A DNA stretch of 43,131 nucleotides from positions 1 to 43,131 of the forward strand of contig SHZY01000038.1 of assembly GCA_009692065.1 (NCBI GenBank), written 5' to 3'. Within the stretch, counting starts at the first letter, position 1. The number at the start of each line of letters is the position of its first letter. This DNA is from Gemmataceae bacterium. Lineage in GTDB: Bacteria; Planctomycetota; Planctomycetia; Gemmatales; Gemmataceae. The notes beneath the pieces are model-generated. The model was not told the DNA's origin. It searched no databases and saw only the letters and a list, made by a program, of their open reading frames with translations. Position numbers and translations under genes: made by a program. Shown one piece after another: positions 25,262 through 33,831 of the stretch.

Positions 25262-25567
25262 TTCGTCCCCCTGACAGAGTGCCAGAGACTTCCTGTCCCG
25301 TGAAGGACAAGTCCCCGTCTCTAGGTTTTATCTTACCAAACCAGTTATGAATCAGCCGTTAGAAACCGGCGGTAATTTGACATATTTTCGCAGAGCGTGT
25401 TTTGGCCCGCGCACACCACGAATGCGTCCGCCCCGGAACATGGGACGAACGCGAGTCACCTGCCGACCTTCCGTACTGATTGGGGAGGTCAATACCGTAT
25501 CCCGCGAAAAAGGGAAGCGAAGTTTGATTAAAAATCCATGGGTCCGCGCACGCAGCTCCTTGCTCAC
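25262..25567. other. 306-base gap between gspM and gspD
   Basis: I see no gene here. Short plus and minus frames lack ribosome sites and family resemblance. The gap breaks the otherwise tight gspE-M series and may hold a promoter for gspD, but no clear -35/-10 pair reads toward it. Confidence 0.45.
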
Positions 25568-26707
25568 TTAACGCATTTTGCCCTTCTTCTTGGATGGTTC
25601 TTCTTTGTCTCGTTCTTGTATCTCCTTTTTCCCCCAGTCGCGGTCCCTTTCCAGATCGAGGTCATCGAGACGATCCAGACTCAGCGGCTCCCTCATCGCC
25701 TCGCCCAGGCTTTGGCCAATGTGGACGGTGTAGACATCATCGAACACCTGAAAGTGCATATCGCGGGCATCGATGCGCAGCACCTTGGCCTTGAAGAAGA
25801 AGTAATCGGTGTCGGCCTCAACGATGCGGAATTCCTGGAAGCCCGGCTTTACCCTGACGCGGATTTCACGGGTGTTATAAACCAGGTTGCGCAAGAACGC
25901 TTCCTGCTGGCTCGGCACCGTCTGCGTCAGTCGAACGAACGCGGGCACAAACACCTCGTACTCGATAAGGGGCGGCGGTATGACTTTGGTCTGGGTCGAC
26001 TTTACGGGCGGCGCCTTGACGATCTTGCCCGGAACTGCTCCGACGAAAATGTTCCTGTCGGCGATCGTCGCGTAGTTGCGATTCTTTGACAGGGCGACCA
26101 ACGGATCGAGCTCGAAATCGAGTTCCATGCCCGCCCGGTTCGTGGTCTTGGCGACCAGGAGCGCCTCGATGGTCATGCGGATCACCAGGTCGGAGCTCTT
26201 GTTCGCCGCTGCGGTGTTGACGCGATCGACGTTCAGACTCTTGATGCGATGCTCGTAGGGAGTTTTCTGGAGCTCCTTGATGAAGGCAATGAGCTGGCCC
26301 ACTTCGCCATGGGCCTGCACCTTGAACTCCATCGATTGATGGCCAGTCTTCTTGACGTTTGGGATCGCATTCGCCATCCGGACCTCCTGGATGGCGCTGT
26401 GCGAGATCTCGTCGAAGCTCAGGGCGCTCGAGTTCAAGATCCGTTTCAGATAGGACTCGTATACAAGCGAGGCCTCCCCCAGGTTGGCAGGCAGGCTCCT
26501 TAGCCGAGCGACCTCGAGTTTCTTGCGGTCGCGGTCAAACTGAGCGAGCTTCTCCGCAACATCTTCATTGGCTTCCGTCATCTGCCGGATCGTCTCGTTG
26601 TACTCCTGCAAAGGCAGCCAGAACCAGCGCCGTCCGGAATAAAGGGCAAGGCCGACGACCACTATGGCGGCCATGACAAAAAGCAGATTGCGTTCGCGCG
26701 CGTTCAT
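25568..26707 (-). CDS. gspM: GspM/PilO-like protein with GspC/PilP-like C-terminus
   Basis: An inner-membrane assembly protein of 379 residues, about twice the usual GspM. A single transmembrane segment (LLFVMAAIVVVGLALYSG, about 8-27) is followed by a coiled coil (30-75) and a ferredoxin-like PilO/GspM domain to about 190. The rest begins with LVALSKNRNYATIADRNIFVG, like the RNIF/RNPF block before the homology region of GspC and PilP, and continues with VRVKPGFQEFRIVEAD...VYTVHIGQSL. I infer that the GspC function is fused here. Its ATG overlaps the gspL TGA (ATGA, 26704-26707), so the two are translationally coupled. A lysine-rich tail (EEPSKKKGKMR) ends it. Confidence 0.78.
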   Translation of the reverse strand: MNARERNLLFVMAAIVVVGLALYSGRRWFWLPLQEYNETIRQMTEANEDVAEKLAQFDRDRKKLEVARLRSLPANLGEASLVYESYLKRILNSSALSFDEISHSAIQEVRMANAIPNVKKTGHQSMEFKVQAHGEVGQLIAFIKELQKTPYEHRIKSLNVDRVNTAAANKSSDLVIRMTIEALLVAKTTNRAGMELDFELDPLVALSKNRNYATIADRNIFVGAVPGKIVKAPPVKSTQTKVIPPPLIEYEVFVPAFVRLTQTVPSQQEAFLRNLVYNTREIRVRVKPGFQEFRIVEADTDYFFFKAKVLRIDARDMHFQVFDDVYTVHIGQSLGEAMREPLSLDRLDDLDLERDRDWGKKEIQERDKEEPSKKKGKMR

Positions 26708-28293
26708 CGTTGGCCTCCATCATCCGGATCCGGAATGGTCTTCTTCTTCTCGTCATCATCGGGCATTGGATCCTCTACTTTCTTTTCCTCCGGAGGCGCC
26801 TCCACCACCACGGTCTTGGGCCGCGGCGGTACGATCAGACGCATCTCGTATTTCGCCGCATCCTGTTTGACAATGTCGATTTTGAGCGGGTACTCGACCA
26901 CCGCCTTGTCGTACTTCGACTTGCCGCGTTCTACCCGCAGGTGAGGATCCTCCATGAGTGTTTTTTGCAACTTATCGATGAGCGAGTCTTTGCTGGGCGG
27001 GGCGATGCCGCTCAAGGTAATCTTGCCGATCGGCCAGGCCTTGGCGCCCTTCTGCTTCGGGGCGGTGCTGTGCAGGGCGGCGAATTGATTGACGCGTACG
27101 CCGACCTCCCACGGATAACGGGCGGTGAGGTCGTACATCTCATCGAGCCAGGGGACCGTCGTGTTCTCCCATTCCAGGTAGGCATCGACCTCGGCACGCT
27201 CCTGGGCGGTGTCGATGAGGCGTCTCTCGTATTTGGCCCTGTCCATCGTCAGCCGCTCGATTTCGCCGCGTTTGGTGGATAACCCGTAAACCATCAGACC
27301 GATGAGGAAGACGGCTAGCACTGCGGCGGCAGAACCATAAAGCACGCCGCGCTGCTGAATGGCGCTGACGGGGGCCTGGGTGCGTTTCGGCGACGCCAGG
27401 TTGACGGGCGGTTGATCGGGACTCGCCCACAGCGCCGCCAGGCCGACGGCGCCGGCAAAATGAGCCGGCTTCGCGGCGAGCCCCGCCTCGGGCTTCAAGG
27501 GATCTAATTGACGCACCGGCAGATGCTGCCCGGCTTGCAGATTCTCCATGACGGCCGCGTCGTCGCCGAACACATACAGGGCGTCGGGGCCTTCGAGATC
27601 GATATTGACGGCCGACTGGGCCTGGAAGACCGCGAGGTTTCGCTTGATCTCGCCGGCCAGCAGCGGGCCGTTCTGCAGCGCCTGCGCCTGCAAGAGCCGA
27701 TCACCCTTGAAAAAGCACAACTCTGCCCAGCGCTGGCCCAGGTTAAGAACGACGTTGAGCTTCTTGGGAGCCAGCGGCGTCGGGTCGGGCTGAACCGCGA
27801 GTGCGAGCGCCAGCGGCATACCGAACAGCTTCGGCGTGACGGCGTGCAGCTTGAGCCCCGCGGCCTGGCACACTTTTTGTACCATGGCGAGCAGATCGCG
27901 CCGCGCCGCCACCGTCATCACCTGCCGATCGGTGCTGCCGTTCTTCAGGTAGACGTAATCGATGGCGTAGTTTTCCACCGACTCGACCATCTCCTTGCCG
28001 GTCTGAAATCGCACGAGGTTCGCTTCCTCGTGGGCGGCGATCGGCGGGAATCGCAGCTCCTTGAGGAAGATCCGGTCGCGGCCGATGCCGACGATGACGG
28101 GGGCGGCGGCGATTTTCTCGGCTTTGAGGAAATCGCGCAGGGCCTCGCCGACGCGCGTCGCCGTGCTCGGCGTGAAGGGCTCAGGATGCGTCCACGTCAC
28201 TGCACGCGTCACCTCGATGCCTCGCCGTGAACTCTGGGCGCACAGTACGTGGAACTGATCCTGATCCCAGTCGAGTACAAGCCAGGAAGCCAA
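26704..28293 (-). CDS. gspL: GspL / PilM-PilN-like protein
   Basis: The 529-residue protein has a cytoplasmic actin-like PilM/GspL domain (1-310: VLDWDQDQFHVL, GIGRDRIFLKELRFPP, LNVVLNLGQRWAELCFF). One transmembrane segment (GVLYGSAAAVLAVFLIGLMV, about 325-345) and a PilN-like coiled-coil plus ferredoxin-like periplasmic part follow. In type II secretion, GspL recruits the ATPase GspE to the inner-membrane platform. The start is TTG with GGAG seven bases upstream. The C-terminal acidic/basic tail (DDDEKKKTIPDPDDGGQR) is unusual. The gene overlaps gspM by four bases and is separated from gspK by a palindrome. Confidence 0.85.
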   Translation of the reverse strand: MASWLVLDWDQDQFHVLCAQSSRRGIEVTRAVTWTHPEPFTPSTATRVGEALRDFLKAEKIAAAPVIVGIGRDRIFLKELRFPPIAAHEEANLVRFQTGKEMVESVENYAIDYVYLKNGSTDRQVMTVAARRDLLAMVQKVCQAAGLKLHAVTPKLFGMPLALALAVQPDPTPLAPKKLNVVLNLGQRWAELCFFKGDRLLQAQALQNGPLLAGEIKRNLAVFQAQSAVNIDLEGPDALYVFGDDAAVMENLQAGQHLPVRQLDPLKPEAGLAAKPAHFAGAVGLAALWASPDQPPVNLASPKRTQAPVSAIQQRGVLYGSAAAVLAVFLIGLMVYGLSTKRGEIERLTMDRAKYERRLIDTAQERAEVDAYLEWENTTVPWLDEMYDLTARYPWEVGVRVNQFAALHSTAPKQKGAKAWPIGKITLSGIAPPSKDSLIDKLQKTLMEDPHLRVERGKSKYDKAVVEYPLKIDIVKQDAAKYEMRLIVPPRPKTVVVEAPPEEKKVEDPMPDDDEKKKTIPDPDDGGQR

Positions 28294-28314
28294 GGGTGGT
28301 CTCCGATCTGCGAT

Positions 28315-28370
28315 TGCCGTTTACGTTTGGCGTTCGCGCGGTGGTCGGCGAACGCCAAACGTAAACGGCA
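28315..28370. repeat. Perfect 22-bp-arm hairpin after gspK (family A)
   Basis: Arms at 28315-28336 (TGCCGTTTACGTTTGGCGTT+CG) and 28349-28370 are exact complements around a 12-base loop. The right arm ends seven bases from the gspK stop codon. The order of bases matches the hairpins at 32459, 36410 and 38611 with paired substitutions. Confidence 0.85.
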
Positions 28371-28377
28371 GGAACAA

Positions 28378-29982
28378 TTACGGGTTCGCCGCCATAGTGG
28401 GCAGACCTTTGCCAAGTTCGCTGAGGTCGCGCCAGACGATGATGCGCGGCCGGCCGGCGTTGGTATCGATGACGGCTTCGACACGCACCGAAGGGCCTTT
28501 GCCGTCGCCATAACCTACTGACTGCACGCGATAGACCGACGTGCGCGCCGTGATGAAATTCTCCAGCGCCGACAGGACTTTCACGTTAAGCTGAGCTTCC
28601 GTCAACAGCCACGCCGGCGAGCTATATGCCTCTCCCGGCGGGTCGGTGGAAAACGGGTTCGGCCTCGTGGCGACAATTTTCTGCACATCTTCGGGAGTCA
28701 GCCCCGGGATGCACGAAAGGACGGCCATCGGCGCCGTGTTGATGTTGATGCGGGCCGGCATTTCCGGGTCGGCACTCATCGTCGCGATCGCGAATAGTTT
28801 GGGCAACAGTTCGCGCTGCTTGGCCGGGTCCGCGAGCGGGCTGGTGTAGACCGTGTTGACAGTCGTATTGCCGACCTTCTTCGGAATGATGATCTTGCTC
28901 TCAATCAGATCGAAGATCGAGATGAACGGCTTGGAGCCCGACCTGGTGAACTTGACCTCGTAGGTGCTCAGATCTCCTTGCACCGTCTTCGTGTTCGTAC
29001 TCGGCTTGCCTCCGCCCAGGAGGGCCGCGACGATGGTGCTGCCCAGACTCTGCGTGCCGGTGCCGCTCGAATTGGCCTGGCTGTACTGGCGGTGCAGGAT
29101 GATGAATTTCGCCAGGTCCTCGTCCACCTCTTGTTGCAGCAAGTCATTGTAAAGCTGGCTCAGATCTGCATTCTTCAGATAGATGTAGGGATTACCGTTG
29201 GCGTCGTGGTTGGGTTCACGGCTATAGACGGTGAGGCAGGCGGACCAGCCGCGGCTGAAGCCGTCGGCGCCGCCTTCGGCGCCGTCGCGCATGCCGTTGC
29301 GATTCAGATCGGTGCCGTAGAGAAGTCCGCGAGTCACCCCTTTGACGAGCAGGAGTTCGTCGATACTGTCGAGCGGGCCGCCCTTGGCGCGGTACGGCGA
29401 GGGGAGGCCGAGGTAGTAGTCGCTCAGCGCGCCATTGTTCTGCGACCCATAGCTGCCCCCCATCCAAGCGACGATGGAATTGGCGATGTCCTCGGTCATG
29501 TTGGGCAATTGGATCAGCGCGCCGTACAGCACCTGTCCGGTCGGGTCGAATTTCATCAGCGCGTTGAGGTTGACTTTGCCCGACTCGTCGGTCACGCCGA
29601 AGATGACCTCGCTCGGATCGTTGCCATCCACGTCGGGGGCGGCGATCAGGCTGAAGCGGCCGTTCGCCTTGGTGTCGCCTGGGACGGCGATGTCGCGAAA
29701 CGCCGTCGGGTTATTCCACGGGTTGCCGTTGAGGAGGCCGGCGTAATTCTGCGGGTTGCTCAAGAGGGCGGCGGCGTAGTGAACGCCCGATTCGGCGGCC
29801 CGCTGCGCCTGCACGGCACGGTGCGAGTTGTGCGATGCCTTGTACTCCGACGTCATCATGTCGCTGTAGTGATAGCCCATGAGCGCCAGCGACGCGACCA
29901 CGATCAACACCGCCACGATGACGATGCCGCGCCGCTTGTCCGATTTCGGGGCCGGTGGGCCTTGTGGTTGTGCCGGGGTCAT
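28378..29982 (-). CDS. gspK: Minor pseudopilin GspK
   Basis: A 534-residue protein matching the GspK family, which caps the type II pseudopilus with GspI and GspJ. After a basic leader, RRGIVIVAVLIVVASLALMGY forms the N-terminal hydrophobic helix with the RG|I processing context and no Glu5, as is usual for GspK. The large middle part includes DESGKVNLNALMKFD, SIDELLLVKGVT and DPEMPARININTAPMAVLSC followed by a helix-hairpin-helix-like IPGLTPEDVQKIVATRP. It is longer than typical GspK (about 320), mainly through inserts around 270-360. It lies seven bases after gspJ. Confidence 0.88.
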   Translation of the reverse strand: MTPAQPQGPPAPKSDKRRGIVIVAVLIVVASLALMGYHYSDMMTSEYKASHNSHRAVQAQRAAESGVHYAAALLSNPQNYAGLLNGNPWNNPTAFRDIAVPGDTKANGRFSLIAAPDVDGNDPSEVIFGVTDESGKVNLNALMKFDPTGQVLYGALIQLPNMTEDIANSIVAWMGGSYGSQNNGALSDYYLGLPSPYRAKGGPLDSIDELLLVKGVTRGLLYGTDLNRNGMRDGAEGGADGFSRGWSACLTVYSREPNHDANGNPYIYLKNADLSQLYNDLLQQEVDEDLAKFIILHRQYSQANSSGTGTQSLGSTIVAALLGGGKPSTNTKTVQGDLSTYEVKFTRSGSKPFISIFDLIESKIIIPKKVGNTTVNTVYTSPLADPAKQRELLPKLFAIATMSADPEMPARININTAPMAVLSCIPGLTPEDVQKIVATRPNPFSTDPPGEAYSSPAWLLTEAQLNVKVLSALENFITARTSVYRVQSVGYGDGKGPSVRVEAVIDTNAGRPRIIVWRDLSELGKGLPTMAANP

Positions 29983-29989
29983 GTCGCGC

Positions 29990-30859
29990 TCATGGGGTCG
30001 TGGAGGCTAGTTTCGGCGGAAAACTATTCGACGTCGGCAGGGCGACGACGTGCTGGTATTTCGGTCCGTCGGCGGTCGGATTCTCGGTGACGGCCATGCC
30101 TTTGACCAGGCGTTTCAATTCAAGCGTGATGCGGATCGCCGACGGCGGGCCGATCGGCGGCGTTGTCGCGTCGATACCGTTAAGCTCGGAGCCCTGCCAG
30201 GACCCCATCCAGTATTCGGACCCGGCGCCGCGGCTACCGTCGTAGAACTCGAAGGTGATGCTCTTCACCTGCGCGGCGATGACATATTGGCCCTGGTCGT
30301 CCAGCTCCATGGGAAGCATGTCAATATCCGCGCTGGTGGCCTGCTTGAATTCCGCCCGCGCCAGACCAAGCGTTTCGGAGCCGTTGGTCGCAACCCAGTA
30401 GTTGATGCGGCGCAGGTCGCTGATGAGCTCGGTCGAGTTGTCCACGCCGACGACGATGGCACGGGACTTCTGGACGCGATAGGTCGAAAGCATGAGCGAC
30501 CCAGCATCCCCCTGCACGCCGATGTTGAACTTGACCGCCTCCTGGGTCGGCGCCGGCGTGGTGCTCTTCGTCGGGTCGGCAGCCGCATTCGCCTCATCGG
30601 CGGCGCTGGCAGCGCTCAGATCGGGCAGCCCGCGCGGGTCCACGGCGCCGAACTGGCTGGTGATGTCGTTGCCGATGCGGGCCAGGATGTTGCGTGCCAG
30701 GGTAGCCTCGGCAACGACATCCCGGCCGGCCTGCGATGTGAAGAGGTGCGCATCGAGCGTAAAGTAGAGCGCAAGGAGAAGCAGCATGCCCAGCGCCAGC
30801 GCGAGCAGCATCTCCATGAGGGAGAAAGCGGATCGTTGAGTCGTACGCAACATGGACAT
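29990..30859 (-). CDS. gspJ: Minor pseudopilin GspJ
   Basis: A 289-residue pseudopilin. The prepilin motif is RSAFSLMEMLLALALGMLLL, with processing expected before F and Glu at position 5 of the mature protein. The residue before the cut is Ala rather than Gly. The C-terminal part has the GspJ beta-sheet pattern (MLSTYRVQKSRAIVVGVD, LRRINYWVATNGSETLGLARAE, VKSITFEFYDGS). An Ala/Thr/Pro-rich insert lies at about 80-110. AAGG sits seven bases before the ATG. It lies between gspI and gspK with 21- and 7-base gaps. Confidence 0.85.
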   Translation of the reverse strand: MSMLRTTQRSAFSLMEMLLALALGMLLLLALYFTLDAHLFTSQAGRDVVAEATLARNILARIGNDITSQFGAVDPRGLPDLSAASAADEANAAADPTKSTTPAPTQEAVKFNIGVQGDAGSLMLSTYRVQKSRAIVVGVDNSTELISDLRRINYWVATNGSETLGLARAEFKQATSADIDMLPMELDDQGQYVIAAQVKSITFEFYDGSRGAGSEYWMGSWQGSELNGIDATTPPIGPPSAIRITLELKRLVKGMAVTENPTADGPKYQHVVALPTSNSFPPKLASTTP

Positions 30860-30880
30860 AGTTCTACCTTCCCCTGGACT

Positions 30881-31330
30881 TCACGGCGTTGGGGGCGTCG
30901 GCGGTGACGGTGGCGGGTTGGGCTGATCGAACGTCGTGCCGCGAATCGTCGGATCGACGAACATCTGCGAAAGCTGCGATTCGACCACCTTGCCCGAGGG
31001 TAACTCGGCCTTCACCCAGACCTTGGCGAGCAGCAATCCGGCTACTTCCGTCAGGCCGACCTCAGCACGCCATTGCAGATCCTTGTCGAAGTCATCGGTG
31101 AACGGAGTGTAGCCACCCGAGGCGTTGGTCTCCGCCCCGATCACGATCTCCGCGAGCTTTCCGTGGCAGCGCAGGCTGGTGCGGGTTTGCAACTGCACAT
31201 CGACCGCCCGCTCGGTGCCGATGTTCGAGAGCTGCGCGATGGCAATCACGGAGATCAGGAAGATCGCCGTCGAGACGATGACTTCCAGCAGCGTCAAGCC
31301 AACCCGGCGTTGGCGGTTTGGTGTCGCCAT
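30881..31330 (-). CDS. gspI: Minor pseudopilin GspI
   Basis: The start at 31330 (MATPNRQRRVGLTLLEVIVS) gives a normal pseudopilin leader. The longer upstream frame reads back into gspH. The processing site is RVG|LTLLE with Glu5. The 149-residue product has the GspI layout with hydrophobic helix STAIFLISVIAIAQLSNIG and a short beta domain containing WRAEVGLTEVAGLLLAKVWV. A proline-rich tail (PPPSPPTPPTP) is unusual. The ATG lies two bases after the gspH stop, so translation is probably coupled. Confidence 0.85.
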   Translation of the reverse strand: MATPNRQRRVGLTLLEVIVSTAIFLISVIAIAQLSNIGTERAVDVQLQTRTSLRCHGKLAEIVIGAETNASGGYTPFTDDFDKDLQWRAEVGLTEVAGLLLAKVWVKAELPSGKVVESQLSQMFVDPTIRGTTFDQPNPPPSPPTPPTP

Positions 31331-31332
31331 GG

Positions 31333-31890
31333 TTATTGACCCGCCATTCTCACGCTGAACATTTCGATGCTGACCGACCCGGTCAAGCCGCGCACCTGCA
31401 CACGCATCGGCCCCACGCCCGCCTTGCCGAAGTAGGTTGTGGTATCGTCTTGAGCGCTGCCGTCGGGCATGAAAATCGCGATGGTCTGCCACGCAACCCC
31501 CGGCGGCAAGGCCTGCTGCTGGCCCATGATGTCGTCATGGGTCAGGGCGAAAACGACGTCCTTGGGCAACTCGTCGCGAACCAGGCCTTCCTTTTCGACC
31601 AAGTCGGTCGCCGTGTTTTCCCACTCGGGCGAATCGTCCGGGGCGAGCTGAAAAATACCGGTGTTCGGAAGATACGCAAGCCGCCAGGGCTGGCTGTCCT
31701 CGACCGCAAGCGCGCGCGTCTCGGCGAGTTTGCCACGCACCACATCGCCCGCGGCAGTCAAACGCGAGTCGCCAATCAGATATCCAATCAATGGCACCGA
31801 GATCGCCGCCACCATGACGACGATCGCCAAGACAAGGATGATCTCCATCAGCGTGAAGCCGTGCCGGTGGTTTTGAATCGGCGCTCGCAT
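31333..31890 (-). CDS. gspH: Minor pseudopilin GspH
   Basis: The 185-residue protein has the prepilin motif HRHGFTLMEIILVLAIVVMV with Gly at -1 and Glu5. The GspH/FimT-type globular domain follows (AAGDVVRGKLAETRALAVED, VAWQTIAIFMPDGSAQDDTTTY, GLTGSVSIEM). GspH is a minor pseudopilin near the tip of the pseudopilus. GAGAGGG lies about ten bases before the start. It is 56 bases downstream of gspG. Confidence 0.87.
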   Translation of the reverse strand: MRAPIQNHRHGFTLMEIILVLAIVVMVAAISVPLIGYLIGDSRLTAAGDVVRGKLAETRALAVEDSQPWRLAYLPNTGIFQLAPDDSPEWENTATDLVEKEGLVRDELPKDVVFALTHDDIMGQQQALPPGVAWQTIAIFMPDGSAQDDTTTYFGKAGVGPMRVQVRGLTGSVSIEMFSVRMAGQ

Positions 31891-31946
31891 GGATCCAATT
31901 CCCTCTCGCTACCAGCCCCACGCGCGAGCGTGGGGAACGCGAATCC

Positions 31947-32363
31947 CTAACGCCCCGCCTGTTTCGGCCAGTTGCCGATTTCGATGCCGTCGGGGGAGAC
32001 CGTCCAAATGTCGGCGTGGAGACCTTGGTTTTTTTGCCCCGAGGCATCGTATTGATAGGGTTTCTTCCAGGGGTCCAGCAGCTTATCGGGATCCTCGACG
32101 TAGATAACCCCCATGGGATCCTTTTGCAAAAGGACGGCCAGGCTTTCCGGATTGGCTCCGTTCTTGAGCTTGTAGGTGTCACACACCACACCCAGACTTT
32201 TGACCTGGGTCTTGGCGACATCCTTTTGCGAACCCGCGAAAAGCGACAAATAGGACACCACGCCGATCCCGGCGAGCATGACGATAATGGCCACGACGAT
32301 GAGCATTTCCATCAACGTGAAAGCTGCCCGGCGTTGGCGTTTCGACTCTTGGCGACGCAACAT
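31947..32363 (-). CDS. gspG: Major pseudopilin GspG
   Basis: A 138-residue major pseudopilin with the leader MLRRQESKRQRRAA and processing site A|FTLMEMLIVVAIIVMLAGI. Glu5 is present, but -1 is Ala rather than Gly. The C-terminal domain has the GspG signature: DVAKTQVKSLGVVCDTYKLKNG, then LLDPWKKPYQYDASGQKN and a terminal calcium-loop-like DIWTVSPDGIEIGNWP. AAGGAGGG stands seven bases before the ATG, the strongest ribosome site in the cluster, as expected for the main pilus subunit. Confidence 0.93.
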   Translation of the reverse strand: MLRRQESKRQRRAAFTLMEMLIVVAIIVMLAGIGVVSYLSLFAGSQKDVAKTQVKSLGVVCDTYKLKNGANPESLAVLLQKDPMGVIYVEDPDKLLDPWKKPYQYDASGQKNQGLHADIWTVSPDGIEIGNWPKQAGR

Positions 32364-32458
32364 GATTCACCCTCCTTTTCAGGCAAAATTCAGCCTATTC
32401 CAATGGTAAGTATACCACCCCTACTCATTAAGAAACCATGAGTATTTGTGCGTCAGAA

Positions 32459-32534
32459 CCGCTTGCGGCGTAGCGGTCGCTAACCAGTATCCTTTGCGAA
32501 CTATATCGTGACGCGAGCGCTAAGCCGCAAGCGG
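32459..32534. repeat. Hairpin abutting the gspF stop (family A)
   Basis: CCGCTTGCGGCGTAGCGGTC+GC (32459-32480) pairs with 32513-32534, 20 of 22 positions complementary, around a 32-base spacer. The right arm ends one base before the gspF TAG (32535-32537). Confidence 0.8.
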
Positions 32535-33746
32535 CTACCCCTGCACAACCGTGCTCATCTTGAACACGGGCAATAACAGGCCGAGAACGACGATCAGGAT
32601 TACCACCGCCATCACCAGCAGCATGATCGGCTCCAGCAGGCGAATCATCAATTCCAACTGGCGAGCCGTGCGTCGATCCAACGCGTCGGCCGTATCCAGA
32701 AGCACCTTTTCGAGCATGTTGGATTCCTCGCCGACGGAGATCATCTCGACGATATCGCGAGGCAAATATTTGCAGGACGCCAGTGGCACTGCCAGTTTGT
32801 TGCCGGCCGTCACGTGCTCGGCGGCATCGGCGATGGCCGCGCTCAGGACACGATTGCCCATCGAGTCCTTGGCGATCTTCAGCGATTGCAGAATCGGGAT
32901 ACCGTTGCGCAGGAGCGTGCCGAGAATGCGCGTGAAACGCGACAGGGCGAAGTTCAAGTAGACGGTGCCGATGACCGGGATGCGCAGCCGGACCGAGTCG
33001 ATCCAAAACCGCGCGGCCTCGGAGCTGGTGAACTTCCAGTAGGCGACGACCGCGCCGATACCCAGGAACGGGAACACAAACCACCAGTCGATGATCAAAT
33101 GGCTAAAGCCCACTACAACGCTGGTCAAGAAGGGTAGCTCGTTTTTCTGCTCCAGCCCCTTGAAGATCGGCTCAAACATCGGCACGAAGACGACGACGAG
33201 GACCATCAAGACGACGAATGCCGTCACGGCCAGGAACGCGGGATATGCAAGCGCGCCGATGACCTTGGCCTTCAGATCTTCTTGATGCTCGCTGAAGGTG
33301 GCGATGCGCTGGAGCACATCCTCAAGGAACCCACCCTCCTGCCCGGCTCGGACCATGCTGACCGAGAGTTCGCTGAAGGCACGCGGGAAGTTCGCCAGTG
33401 CATCGGCAAGGGTGGTGCCGTCGGCGACCTTGATGTGGACTTCGCGCAGAATCTCTGCCAGGGCCGGGTTCGTGCTCTGGCGTTCGAGTATTTCGAGGCA
33501 GCGCAATAGCGGCACGCCTGCGCGCAGGAGATCCGCCATCTGCGAGAAGAACGTCGCCATCACGCGCGGGCTGACGCGTTTGCCGCCGCGGCGAACATTT
33601 CCCGCCCCCTTGGCTTCCTCGATCTTGAGTGGGAACAGCCCCTTGGCGTCGAGCATCGACACGACTTCGCGCTCGCTGTTCGCAGTCATCGTCCCGTTGG
33701 TGCGGGCGCCGGTGTCGGCCAGGGCTTCGTAGGCAAATTCGGGCAT
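32535..33746 (-). CDS. gspF: Inner-membrane platform protein GspF
   Basis: The 403-residue protein starts at 33746 (MPEFAYEALADTGART), the usual GspF start. The 19 residues before it in the open frame come from the repeat at 33754-33829. Two T2SSF domains are visible: MATFFSQMADLLRAGVPLLR...FPRAFSELSVSMVRAGQEGG and RFTRILGTLLRNGIPILQSL...DIVEMISVGEESNMLEK. Three transmembrane segments (about 170-190, 220-240, 370-400) follow the family pattern, the last being IMLLVMAVVILIVVLGLLL. GspF links the ATPase to pseudopilus assembly. Confidence 0.94.
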   Translation of the reverse strand: MPEFAYEALADTGARTNGTMTANSEREVVSMLDAKGLFPLKIEEAKGAGNVRRGGKRVSPRVMATFFSQMADLLRAGVPLLRCLEILERQSTNPALAEILREVHIKVADGTTLADALANFPRAFSELSVSMVRAGQEGGFLEDVLQRIATFSEHQEDLKAKVIGALAYPAFLAVTAFVVLMVLVVVFVPMFEPIFKGLEQKNELPFLTSVVVGFSHLIIDWWFVFPFLGIGAVVAYWKFTSSEAARFWIDSVRLRIPVIGTVYLNFALSRFTRILGTLLRNGIPILQSLKIAKDSMGNRVLSAAIADAAEHVTAGNKLAVPLASCKYLPRDIVEMISVGEESNMLEKVLLDTADALDRRTARQLELMIRLLEPIMLLVMAVVILIVVLGLLLPVFKMSTVVQG

Positions 33747-33753
33747 CGTCGAT

Positions 33754-33829
33754 AGTCCGTGGTCCGTGGTCCGTAGTCCGTGGTCCGTGGCTACAATTAC
33801 CACGGACTACGGACCACGGACTACGGACT
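33754..33829. repeat. GTCCGTG/GTCCGTA repeat array (inverted)
   Basis: Between gspE and gspF, five joined 7-base units (GTCCGTG or GTCCGTA) at 33755-33789 face inverted units at 33800-33829 across a short spacer. The units alternate between G and A at one position, so most arm mismatches would still pair as G-U in RNA. The array ends two bases from the gspE stop. Confidence 0.8.
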
Positions 33830-33831
33830 TC

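Noticed and set aside
33747..33803. N-terminal 19 residues of the longest gspF frame
   Set aside because: They are translated from the 7-base repeat array, and the family start MPEFAYEA lies at 33746.
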